In this document: in pieces, positions 1-5,675 of the stretch
How positions within the stretch are numbered: position 1 is the stretch's first letter
Layout of the letters: each line of letters opens with the position of its first letter
Origin: Oscillospiraceae bacterium UBA4632
GTDB taxonomy: Bacteria; Bacillota; Clostridia; Oscillospirales; Oscillospiraceae
DNA length: 13,975 nt
NCBI GenBank assembly: GCA_002405995.1
Contig: DHMW01000058.1
Span: 7,315 to 21,289 of the forward strand
Direction of reading: 5' to 3'
Made by a program: the position numbers and the translations under genes
The notes under the pieces: generated by a model
The model's database searches: none
What the model was told of the DNA's origin: nothing
What the model saw: only the letters and a program-made list of their open reading frames with translations

Positions 1-672
1 ACCTCCGTCATGATCGACGCCTCCTCCAAGCCCTTTGCCGAGAATATCGAGATCACGAAGAAGGTCGTCGAGTATGCGCACGACCACGGCGTGGTCGTTG
101 AGGCTGAGCTCGGCACCCTTGCCGGCATCGAGGACGAGGTCAAGGTCGCATCCCACGAGGCGTCCTACACCCATCCCGAAGAGGTCGAGGAATTCGTTTC
201 CAAAACAGGCTGCGACTCTCTCGCCATTGCCATCGGCACCTCTCACGGCGCTTACAAGTTCAAGCCCGAGCAGTGCACCGTCAACGAGCAGGGCATCCTT
301 GTCCCGCCCCCGCTGCGCTTCGACGTGCTCGAGGAGGTCTCCAAGCGCCTGCCCGGCTTCCCCATCGTGCTGCACGGTTCGTCCTCCGTTCCGCAGGAAT
401 ATGTAAAAATGATCAACGCGCACGGCGGCAAGATGCCCAACGCCATTGGCGTGCCCGAGGATCAGCTGCGTCAGGCGGCCAAGCTCTCCGTCTGCAAGAT
501 CAACATCGATTCCGACCTGCGCCTTGCCATGACCGGCACGATCCGCCAGTTTATGGATGAGCATCCTGATAAGTTTGACCCGCGCGAGTATCTCAAGCCC
601 GCCCGCGCCAATATCAAGGAGCTTGTCCGCCACAAGCTCATCGACGTGCTCGGCTGTGCCGGCAAGGCGTGA
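1..672 (+). CDS. fba: Class II fructose-1,6-bisphosphate aldolase, 5' end outside window
   Basis: This is the C-terminal 223 residues of a class II (metal-dependent) fructose-bisphosphate aldolase, which cleaves FBP to DHAP and glyceraldehyde-3-phosphate in the cytosol. The frame is open from base 1, and its first codons already lie inside the conserved SVMIDAS segment, so roughly 80-90 N-terminal residues are missing. Visible family marks are EAELGTLAGIEDEV (metal/active-site loop), HGSSSVP (metal-ligand histidine and phosphate loop), NIDSDLR (phosphate binding) and the typical VLGCAGKA tail. The stop is 21 nt before the phosphofructokinase start, with a strong Shine-Dalgarno (AGGGAGGT) in the gap, so the two enzymes of adjacent glycolytic steps are probably co-transcribed. 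Family assignment is firm; strict FBP specificity rather than tagatose-bisphosphate or a related substrate is inferred from the neighbour. Confidence 0.93.
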   Translation, partial: TSVMIDASSKPFAENIEITKKVVEYAHDHGVVVEAELGTLAGIEDEVKVASHEASYTHPEEVEEFVSKTGCDSLAIAIGTSHGAYKFKPEQCTVNEQGILVPPPLRFDVLEEVSKRLPGFPIVLHGSSSVPQEYVKMINAHGGKMPNAIGVPEDQLRQAAKLSVCKINIDSDLRLAMTGTIRQFMDEHPDKFDPREYLKPARANIKELVRHKLIDVLGCAGKA

Positions 673-693
673 GCGCAAGGGAGGTAACAAGCC

Positions 694-1932
694 ATGAAAG
701 AACTGAAAGGCGCCTGCATCATCGGGCAGTCGGGAGGTCCCACCTCCGTCATCAACGCCAGCGCTTACGGCGTGATCCGCACGGCGCTTGACTCCGACTG
801 CATCACCGCCGTTTACGGCGCGGAGCACGGCATCAAGGGCGTGCTCGCCGACAGGCTGTTCGACATGAGCAAGGAGGATGCGCGCGAGCTGGAGCTGCTC
901 AAGTACACTCCCTCCTCCGCCCTCGGCTCCTGCCGCTATAAGATCGCGGATCCCGATGCAGACGATACGGATTACAAGCGCATCCTCGAGGTCTTCCAAA
1001 AGCACGACGTCCGCTATTTCTTCTACAACGGCGGCAATGACTCGATGGATACCTGCAATAAGATCAGCAAGTATATGCAGAAGGTCGGCTACGAGTGCCG
1101 CGTGATGGGCGTGCCCAAGACGATCGACAACGACCTGTTCGGCACCGACCACTGCCCCGGCTACGCCAGTGCCGCAAAGTACATTGCCACAAGCTGCATG
1201 GAGGTCTATCAGGACGCGCGCGTGTATGACACGGGCATGATCTGCATCATCGAGATCATGGGCCGCCACGCCGGCTGGCTGACCGCCGCCGCCGCTCTTG
1301 CCACGGAGTACGGCGCAGGTCCCGATCTCATTTATCTCCCCGAGCGCGACTTCGACATGGACAAGTTCCTTGCTGATGTAGAACGCGTTTACAAGGAAAA
1401 GGGCAACTGCATGGTCGCTGTGTCTGAGGGTATCCACTATGCAGACGGCAGCTTCGTTTCCGAGGCAAAGACCAGCGCGACCGACGGCTTCGGTCACGCG
1501 CAGCTCGGCGGCCTTGCCGCCCGCCTTGCCGACGTGGTCAAGCAGAAGACCGGCGCCAAGGTCCGCGGTATCGAGCTTTCTCTGCTCCAGCGCTGCGGCG
1601 CACATCTCGCCAGCGAGACCGATATTGAGGAGGCTGTCATGGCCGGCCGCGCCGCGGTGGAAAACGCTGTTGCCGGCATCACCGACAAGATGGTCGCCTT
1701 CGAGCGTGAGACTGTGAACGGCCACTATGCCTGCAGGACGAAACTCCTGCCGCTGACCGAGGTGGCGAATGCCGAGAAAAAGGTTCCCCAGGAGTGGATC
1801 AATGCCGAGGGCAACGGCGTGACGCATGATTTTATCGACTACGCGCTGCCGCTCATTCAGGGCGAGCCGAAAAATCCGAAGGAGGATTCCCTCCCCCGCT
1901 TTGCCAGGCTCAAAAAGGTGCTGGCCAAGTAA
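694..1932 (+). CDS. pfp: 6-phosphofructokinase, probably pyrophosphate-dependent
   Basis: This 412-residue member of the PfkA superfamily phosphorylates fructose-6-phosphate to FBP, the step before the adjacent aldolase. Motifs in order are the N-terminal phosphate loop GQSGGPT (11-17), GGNDS (113-117), PKTIDND with the catalytic Asp (141-147) and MGRHAGW (189-195). Two positions separate phosphoryl donors in this family. ATP enzymes carry GGDGS and PGTIDND, whereas here the Gly of GGDGS is Asp (116) and the Gly before TIDND is Lys (142). Both are the residues of PPi-dependent enzymes, so PPi is the likely donor and the reaction would be reversible. Asn115 replaces the usual Asp of GGDxS. The length exceeds that of bacterial ATP-PFK (about 320 aa) and fits the PPi clade. 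Start ATG at 694 follows AGGGAGGT by about 8 nt. Donor preference is inferred from these residues. Confidence 0.9.
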   Translation: MKELKGACIIGQSGGPTSVINASAYGVIRTALDSDCITAVYGAEHGIKGVLADRLFDMSKEDARELELLKYTPSSALGSCRYKIADPDADDTDYKRILEVFQKHDVRYFFYNGGNDSMDTCNKISKYMQKVGYECRVMGVPKTIDNDLFGTDHCPGYASAAKYIATSCMEVYQDARVYDTGMICIIEIMGRHAGWLTAAAALATEYGAGPDLIYLPERDFDMDKFLADVERVYKEKGNCMVAVSEGIHYADGSFVSEAKTSATDGFGHAQLGGLAARLADVVKQKTGAKVRGIELSLLQRCGAHLASETDIEEAVMAGRAAVENAVAGITDKMVAFERETVNGHYACRTKLLPLTEVANAEKKVPQEWINAEGNGVTHDFIDYALPLIQGEPKNPKEDSLPRFARLKKVLAK

Positions 1933-1942
1933 GATTTCCGAT

Positions 1943-1981
1943 AAAAAAGGAACCGATTCGCAAAGAATCGGTTCCTTTTTT
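1943..1981. terminator. Bidirectional Rho-independent terminator
   Basis: A perfect 17-bp inverted repeat (arms 1943-1959 and 1965-1981, 5-nt loop GCAAA) starts 10 bases after the phosphofructokinase stop. One arm begins with six A and the other ends with six T, so both strands give a stem plus U-tract. It can end the fba-pfp transcript and also the converging spoIVA transcript, whose gene stops at 2077. The spacer 1982-2076 holds no gene; it has only a short GC palindrome (CCCGCAGCGGG). Confidence 0.92.
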
Positions 1982-2076
1982 GCCTTGTTTCCCTCATTCA
2001 GCAGCAAACCTCTTACTCAAAATACCCGCAGCGGGCGGCATAGGAGAAGCGGTCTGGCTATTGCCCTTTCTATCCT

Positions 2077-3558
2077 TCACAGAATGATGCAGATGAGACC
2101 GCCGGTGCCCTCGTTGATGATACGTTCAAGTGTCTGGCGAAGCTTCTGCCGCGCATCGTCCGGCATGTGCTTGAGCTTTGCCTGCAGGTCCTCACCCACG
2201 ATCTCGTGAAAGCTGCGGCCGAAGATGTTCGACTGCCAGATCTTCGTTGTGTCGCCCTCGAACTCCTGCAAGAGGTAGTTGACCATGTCCTCGCTCTGTT
2301 TTTCGTTGCCGACGATGGGAGAGACTGTCGTTTCGATGTCGGCACGGATAATGTGCAGGCTGGGTGCGCTTGCCTTGAGCCGCACGCCGTAGCGCCCGCC
2401 CTGTTTCATGATCTCCGGCTCCTCCAGGTTCAGCTCATCGACCGTCGGAACAACGATGCCGTAGCCGCTCTCGCGCGCATCGGAGATCGCCTGCGCCACC
2501 TTGTCGTACTCGGACTTGACCGTTGAAAGCTCCGTCAGCAAGCTCATCAAGTCTCCATCATCCTTGACGGCAAAGCCGGACTGCTCACTGAGCGTCTGAT
2601 AGAACAGCGTGCGCGGCAGCTGCAATTCCGCGGCAGCGATGCCGGTCCCAAGCTGGATAGAGGTGATCCTCGCGCCGCTGATGCCCTCATTTGCGCCGAG
2701 CGCGGCGATGCACGGCTTGAGCTGCCGGATGCAGCGCAGCTGCTGCGTCTGCTCGCGGATCGCCTGATACAGACCGCTTTTGATCGGGTGCTCGATGCTG
2801 AGCGCCTCGACCCACGGTGGGATGTTGAGATCCAGCTCGCAGAGGGGAAATTCGTAGAGGACTGCCCGAAGGATGCGTCCGACCGCCTCGTCATCGAGCA
2901 GCAGGCAGTTGACCGGCAGGCATGTCACGCCATAGTGTGAAGCAATATCCCTTGCCATTACCTGCACACGCTCGCTTTCCGGATCGGCTGCGTTGAGCAG
3001 CACAAGGAACGGCTTGCCGATCTCCTGCAGCTCACGGATGACGCGGCCCTCGGCTTCTATGTAATCCTCGCGCGGGATATCGGTGATGCTTCCGTCAGTC
3101 GTGACAACAATGCCGATGGTCGAGTGCTCACGGATAACGCGCGTGGTGCCAAGCTCCGCCGCCTCGCTCATGGTGACCTCGTGGTCGAGCCATGGCGTTG
3201 TGACCATACGGGGGCTTTCGCCCTCCATCTGACCCGTCGCGCCTGGGATCATGTAGCCCACGCAGTCGATGAGCCGCACTGAGCAGCTGCTGCCCTCGTC
3301 GAGCGCAATATCGACCGCTTCCTCCGGCACAAACTTCGGCTCCGCCGTCATCACCATGCGGCCGCTGCCGCTCTGCGGCAGCTCATCCTTGGCGCGCTCG
3401 CGGCGGTAGACGTTGTCGATGTTCGGGATGACCTGCGTTTCCATGAAGCGCTTGATGAAGGTCGATTTGCCCGCGCGCACGGGACCGACCACTCCGATGT
3501 AGATATCCCCCGCCGTGCGGGTGGAGATATCCTGATAGATCTCAGTATTCATGCTCAT
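2077..3558 (-). CDS. spoIVA: Stage IV sporulation protein A (coat morphogenetic ATPase)
   Basis: SpoIVA is the ATPase that polymerises on the forespore outer membrane and forms the platform on which the spore coat and cortex are built; it is recruited by SpoVM. The 493-residue product has the family length (492 in B. subtilis). Visible features are Walker A GPVRAGKST (25-33), the DELPQS segment (58-63), RLIDCVGYMIPGA (Walker B region, about 95-107), the STIGIVVTTDG block, the central NAADPESERVQ segment and the hallmark C-terminus ending GGLICIIL. The B. subtilis sequence has a Thr-Thr pair before EPKF; here it is Thr71-Ala72. ATG at 3558 follows GGGGGAAG by about 7-9 nt; Met3 is a less well spaced alternative. 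The gene lies 19 nt downstream of the SipL-like gene on the same strand, so co-expression in the mother cell is expected. No own promoter is visible in that gap. Confidence 0.97.
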   Translation of the reverse strand: MSMNTEIYQDISTRTAGDIYIGVVGPVRAGKSTFIKRFMETQVIPNIDNVYRRERAKDELPQSGSGRMVMTAEPKFVPEEAVDIALDEGSSCSVRLIDCVGYMIPGATGQMEGESPRMVTTPWLDHEVTMSEAAELGTTRVIREHSTIGIVVTTDGSITDIPREDYIEAEGRVIRELQEIGKPFLVLLNAADPESERVQVMARDIASHYGVTCLPVNCLLLDDEAVGRILRAVLYEFPLCELDLNIPPWVEALSIEHPIKSGLYQAIREQTQQLRCIRQLKPCIAALGANEGISGARITSIQLGTGIAAAELQLPRTLFYQTLSEQSGFAVKDDGDLMSLLTELSTVKSEYDKVAQAISDARESGYGIVVPTVDELNLEEPEIMKQGGRYGVRLKASAPSLHIIRADIETTVSPIVGNEKQSEDMVNYLLQEFEGDTTKIWQSNIFGRSFHEIVGEDLQAKLKHMPDDARQKLRQTLERIINEGTGGLICIIL

Positions 3559-3577
3559 CGTCTTCTTCCCCCGTTTC

Positions 3578-5116
3578 TCAGCGCCTGCGCGGGATCAGCA
3601 GGAGCTGGTTCACCAGCGCCGCCGATTCCTCTGCCAGCTCGTTTGCCGCAAGGATGGCTTCCACCGTCGTGCGGTACTGCTTGGCGATATCCCACAGCCG
3701 CTCGCCCTGCTTCATCGCGCGCAGGACCAGCGACGGCGCGGCGTCGTCCGCCGTGCGCTTTTCGGCCTGCAGCGCCGTCAGGCATGGCAAGCACGGCGTT
3801 TCAGCCGCGCTGAGCGTAAAGATAACGGGGAAGCGCAGCTCCACGCCGTCCGCGCCAATCGAGGCCGTTACCTCCCCTGCGCAGACGCCCTGTATGCTGA
3901 TGCGACCGGCGGAAGGGATATCCGTTCGGAGCAGCACCTCCACGCGCCGCTCAGAGAGCAGCGGCGTGCCGTTTTCATCCAGATACAGCACGCGCAGCAC
4001 CGCCGCGGCGCGCAGCTCAGTTTCCTCCCCGCTGCCGCTGATCCCTGCGCTGCCGAAGCAGACGTCAGTAGAAAGCACGGTCTGGATCTCTGCGCCGGTC
4101 TCGAGCCGCTCGCGCACGCTCTGCTCCCGTGTCAGGATCTTGGGAGCACCGGACAGCTCTGCGTTCTCCGTTTTCATGCTCAGGTCGCAGCTTGTGCTGT
4201 ACAGATCGGCAACGCAGCAGACGCTGCGCAGCTCGCTGATCACGGCAAAGGCGCTGACAGAGAGCCGCAGCGAGATCGAGCGGTCATTGTCCGGTTCGCT
4301 TTCGCTGCCAACACGGATATCAGCCCCTGTCAGACGCAGTGAGGCGCGCACGGAGCGTTCGCCGCCCTCTGCCGCCAGTCCGTCAAGGACCTGAGAGAAC
4401 GGCAGCTCGCTGCTTGCCTGCGCGAGCTTTCCTGCAGCGTCAAGATAGAGCACCTCGAGCTGCGCCGTGCCCTTGAGCACGAGCTTGTTTCCTATTTCGC
4501 GGCAGTCCGTCAGCCGCAGCGCGCACTTGGAGCGCAGCAGCTCACGGATCGGCTCCTTTGTGCCGGAGAGCAGGATATCATCGGAAAAGGTGAATTCCTT
4601 TTCGCGGATGGCGCAGATCATCGGGACCTCCCGCCTTTCGCACAGCGTTTCGATCCCGTAGCGCTCCTGCTGCTCTACGCCGCTGCACACCGTCAGCGTG
4701 CAGGGAACGTAGGGAGTGAGCATCAGCTCAACATTTGCGCGGGTAAAGATCTTGCGCGGGTTGAGCAGCCGCACCTCCGGGGCGCAGATATGCCCTTCCA
4801 GGCAGCAGTCTGCCGCGCCGTCGCCCACGCGCCCGTCTATCGTGCATTCCAGCGGAAGGGTATATACAAACGAGCGAAGCCCCTGCTCCCCCTCCGCCAG
4901 ATACAGCAGTGTCATCCTGATCACGCCGGATACGTCGGCTTTTCCGTCTGCGATCTCCCGGCTGCGCAGGAACAGACATCCGTAAGAATCCACGATGCGG
5001 GCAATGTCCGGCAAATAATCCGGTACGATCGTCTCCGCCGTTTCTTCGTGCGTACCGCACAGCGGCGGCAGGGCACGGTAACAGGCAAAGAGCTCTTTTT
5101 TCAATTCCAGTTCCAT
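3578..5116 (-). CDS. sipL: SPOCS/DUF3794-LysM spore envelope protein, SipL-like (SpoIVA partner)
   Basis: This 512-residue protein has three SPOCS (DUF3794) units, roughly at 30-120, 180-265 and 340-425, recognisable by strand patterns such as LVLKGTAQLEVLYLD and RAAAVLRVLYLD. A C-terminal LysM domain follows (about 463-509: LVLRAMKQGERLWDIAKQY to LLLIPRRR). This matches C. difficile SipL, which uses its LysM domain to bind SpoIVA and is the functional counterpart of Bacillus SpoVID. The LysM Trp is at residue 475. From memory, the equivalent Trp in C. difficile SipL is needed for SpoIVA binding; the numbering should be verified. There is no signal peptide or membrane span, as expected for a mother-cell cytosolic coat protein. 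ATG at 5116 follows AAGGAGAGG. The gene sits between spoVM (55 nt upstream) and spoIVA (19 nt downstream), which strongly supports the role. The other possibility is one of the paralogous DUF3794-LysM proteins of uncertain function. Confidence 0.88.
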   Translation of the reverse strand: MELELKKELFACYRALPPLCGTHEETAETIVPDYLPDIARIVDSYGCLFLRSREIADGKADVSGVIRMTLLYLAEGEQGLRSFVYTLPLECTIDGRVGDGAADCCLEGHICAPEVRLLNPRKIFTRANVELMLTPYVPCTLTVCSGVEQQERYGIETLCERREVPMICAIREKEFTFSDDILLSGTKEPIRELLRSKCALRLTDCREIGNKLVLKGTAQLEVLYLDAAGKLAQASSELPFSQVLDGLAAEGGERSVRASLRLTGADIRVGSESEPDNDRSISLRLSVSAFAVISELRSVCCVADLYSTSCDLSMKTENAELSGAPKILTREQSVRERLETGAEIQTVLSTDVCFGSAGISGSGEETELRAAAVLRVLYLDENGTPLLSERRVEVLLRTDIPSAGRISIQGVCAGEVTASIGADGVELRFPVIFTLSAAETPCLPCLTALQAEKRTADDAAPSLVLRAMKQGERLWDIAKQYRTTVEAILAANELAEESAALVNQLLLIPRRR

Positions 5117-5120
5117 GGCA

Positions 5121-5186
5121 GTCCTCTCCTTCGGCTTTGTGTTGCTTCACTGTATGCCGAAGGAGGACGCGTTATGCGTCCTCCTT
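5121..5186 (-). promoter_or_regulatory. Mutually exclusive hairpins at the spoVM/sipL junction, covering the sipL ribosome binding site
   Basis: On the minus-strand RNA three segments compete. A (5186-5176, AAGGAGGACGC) is the 3' end of the spoVM coding region. B (5170-5156) reads GCGTCCTCCTTCGGC. C (5135-5121, GCCGAAGGAGAGGAC) contains the sipL Shine-Dalgarno. A pairs with B in a perfect 11-bp stem whose 5-nt loop holds the spoVM stop codon. B instead pairs with C in 10 continuous base pairs plus 3 after a 2-nt bulge, with a 20-nt loop, which would bury the sipL Shine-Dalgarno. Both pairings are seen directly in the sequence. A role in coupling sipL translation to translation of spoVM is inference. 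There is no U-tract, so this is not a classic terminator. Confidence 0.55.
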
Positions 5187-5252
5187 TACGCCAAGCATGT
5201 GCCGCAGCATTGCGCTGAGCAGCTTGGGAGACTTCCAGATCACGATCTTCAT
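5172..5252 (-). CDS. spoVM: Stage V sporulation protein M, 26-residue membrane-curvature-sensing peptide
   Basis: A 26-codon ORF begins MKIVIWKSPKLLSAML and ends RHMLGVKEDA. From memory, B. subtilis SpoVM is also 26 residues (MKFYTIKLPKF then LGGIVRAMLGSFRKD). The ungapped match keeps Met1, Lys2, Lys7, Pro9, Lys10, Leu12, Arg17, Met19, Leu20 and Gly21. Pro9 is the residue linked to shallow helix insertion and curvature recognition. SpoVM is an amphipathic helix that marks the convex forespore membrane and anchors SpoIVA. The C-terminal tail GVKEDA differs from GSFRKD. A strong AGGAGG (5267-5262) lies 9 nt before the ATG. The gene is 22 nt after the small membrane-protein gene and 55 nt before sipL. 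Its size makes it easy to miss. The identity is well supported by exact length, the Pro9 motif and the spoIVA neighbourhood. Confidence 0.93.
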   Translation of the reverse strand: MKIVIWKSPKLLSAMLRHMLGVKEDA

Positions 5253-5274
5253 GCCCTAAACCCTCCTGATCCCG

Positions 5275-5463
5275 CTAAAATCTGCGCAAACAGCCGATCC
5301 CGCAGAAGATGAGAAGAAACGCCACCAGAAACATCAGCGCCCCGACCGGAAAGATCGCCACGATGAAAATGCCGAGCCCGAGCATCAGCGCGCACAGGCC
5401 CACGCCGCGCCATGGTCCGAACGGCGGCGGACCGGGCGGCCGCGCCCCCTGACCGGAATACAT
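5275..5463 (-). CDS. 62-residue membrane protein leading the spoVM-sipL-spoIVA cluster
   Basis: I do not recognise a named family. The protein has a short Gly/Pro-rich N-terminus (GARPPGPPPFGPWRG, residues 6-20), then a long hydrophobic stretch (about 21-57) that could form two transmembrane helices with a turn at FPVG (38-41), and a basic end LRRF. ATG at 5463 is preferred because a strong purine-rich Shine-Dalgarno (GGAGGGGAG) lies just upstream. The frame stays open to an ATG at 5592, but the extra 43 residues are Lys/Arg-rich, cover AT-rich intergenic-looking DNA, and that ATG has no ribosome binding site. The stop lies 22 nt before spoVM on the same strand. Association with the forespore membrane is inferred from position only. 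I found no convincing SigE or SigA promoter upstream. Confidence 0.72.
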   Translation of the reverse strand: MYSGQGARPPGPPPFGPWRGVGLCALMLGLGIFIVAIFPVGALMFLVAFLLIFCGIGCLRRF

Positions 5464-5551
5464 GCTTCTCCCCTCCCCTCTCAGCTCTTGCTGCTCCATT
5501 CTATACAAAAGGGCGCTGCGCCGTTCCTGCTTTATCATGCCAAAGCGCCGA

Positions 5552-5599
5552 ACTTTTTTTGATGCTTTGAGCGATACTTGACTTTTTTTCATGCTTGTG
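5552..5599. repeat. Imperfect direct repeat in the divergent intergenic region
   Basis: Two copies of ACTTTTTTTnATGCTT occur at 5552-5567 and 5581-5596, 29 bp apart, and differ only at the n position (G or C). They lie in the 212-bp region (5464-5675) between the spore-cluster gene and the aminotransferase. The second copy overlaps the predicted -35 region of the aminotransferase promoter. Read on the minus strand they are AAGCATnAAAAAAAGT. They may be regulator sites or simply A/T-tract DNA. Confidence 0.35.
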
Positions 5600-5605
5600 T
5601 AATAA
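5578..5605 (+). promoter_or_regulatory. Candidate SigA promoter for the aminotransferase
   Basis: TTGACT (5578-5583) and TAATAA (5600-5605) are separated by 16 bp in an AT-rich patch about 70 bp upstream of the aminotransferase ATG. The -35 matches consensus at five of six positions and the -10 is moderate. No other promoter-like pair is visible between here and the gene. Confidence 0.5.
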
Positions 5606-5635
5606 ATAATTTGATAATTTCAGCGGTTCTGCGCG

Positions 5636-5663
5636 CCTTTCCGCACAGCCCGCACCGGAAAGG
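5636..5663 (+). promoter_or_regulatory. Hairpin overlapping the aminotransferase ribosome binding site
   Basis: CCTTTCCG (5636-5643) and CGGAAAGG (5656-5663) form a perfect 8-bp inverted repeat around a 12-nt loop. The right arm contains the only Shine-Dalgarno-like sequence for the gene (AAAGGA, 5659-5664), 11 nt before the ATG at 5676. In the mRNA the site would be paired, which could lower or regulate initiation. The pairing is seen; a regulatory effect is inferred. Confidence 0.4.
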
Positions 5664-5675
5664 ACGATAGCTATC

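Noticed and set aside
3551..4394. Plus-strand open frames of 246-263 codons over the SipL-like gene
   Set aside because: They are antisense to a gene with clear SPOCS and LysM domains; composition (Ser/Arg/Ala runs) is that of a reverse-strand artefact.
5160..5186. Rho-independent terminator between spoVM and sipL
   Set aside because: The 11-bp stem is perfect but no U-tract follows on the minus strand, so an RNA-switch or stability role is more plausible than termination.
5463..5592. Longer 105-residue start for the small membrane protein
   Set aside because: The ATG at 5592 lacks a ribosome binding site, while the ATG at 5463 has a strong one.
5464..5640. SigE promoter for the spore-coat cluster
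   Set aside because: A TATAGAAT sequence (minus strand, about 5507-5500) partly resembles a SigE -10, but no matching -35 lies 14-15 bp upstream, so I could not support a call.
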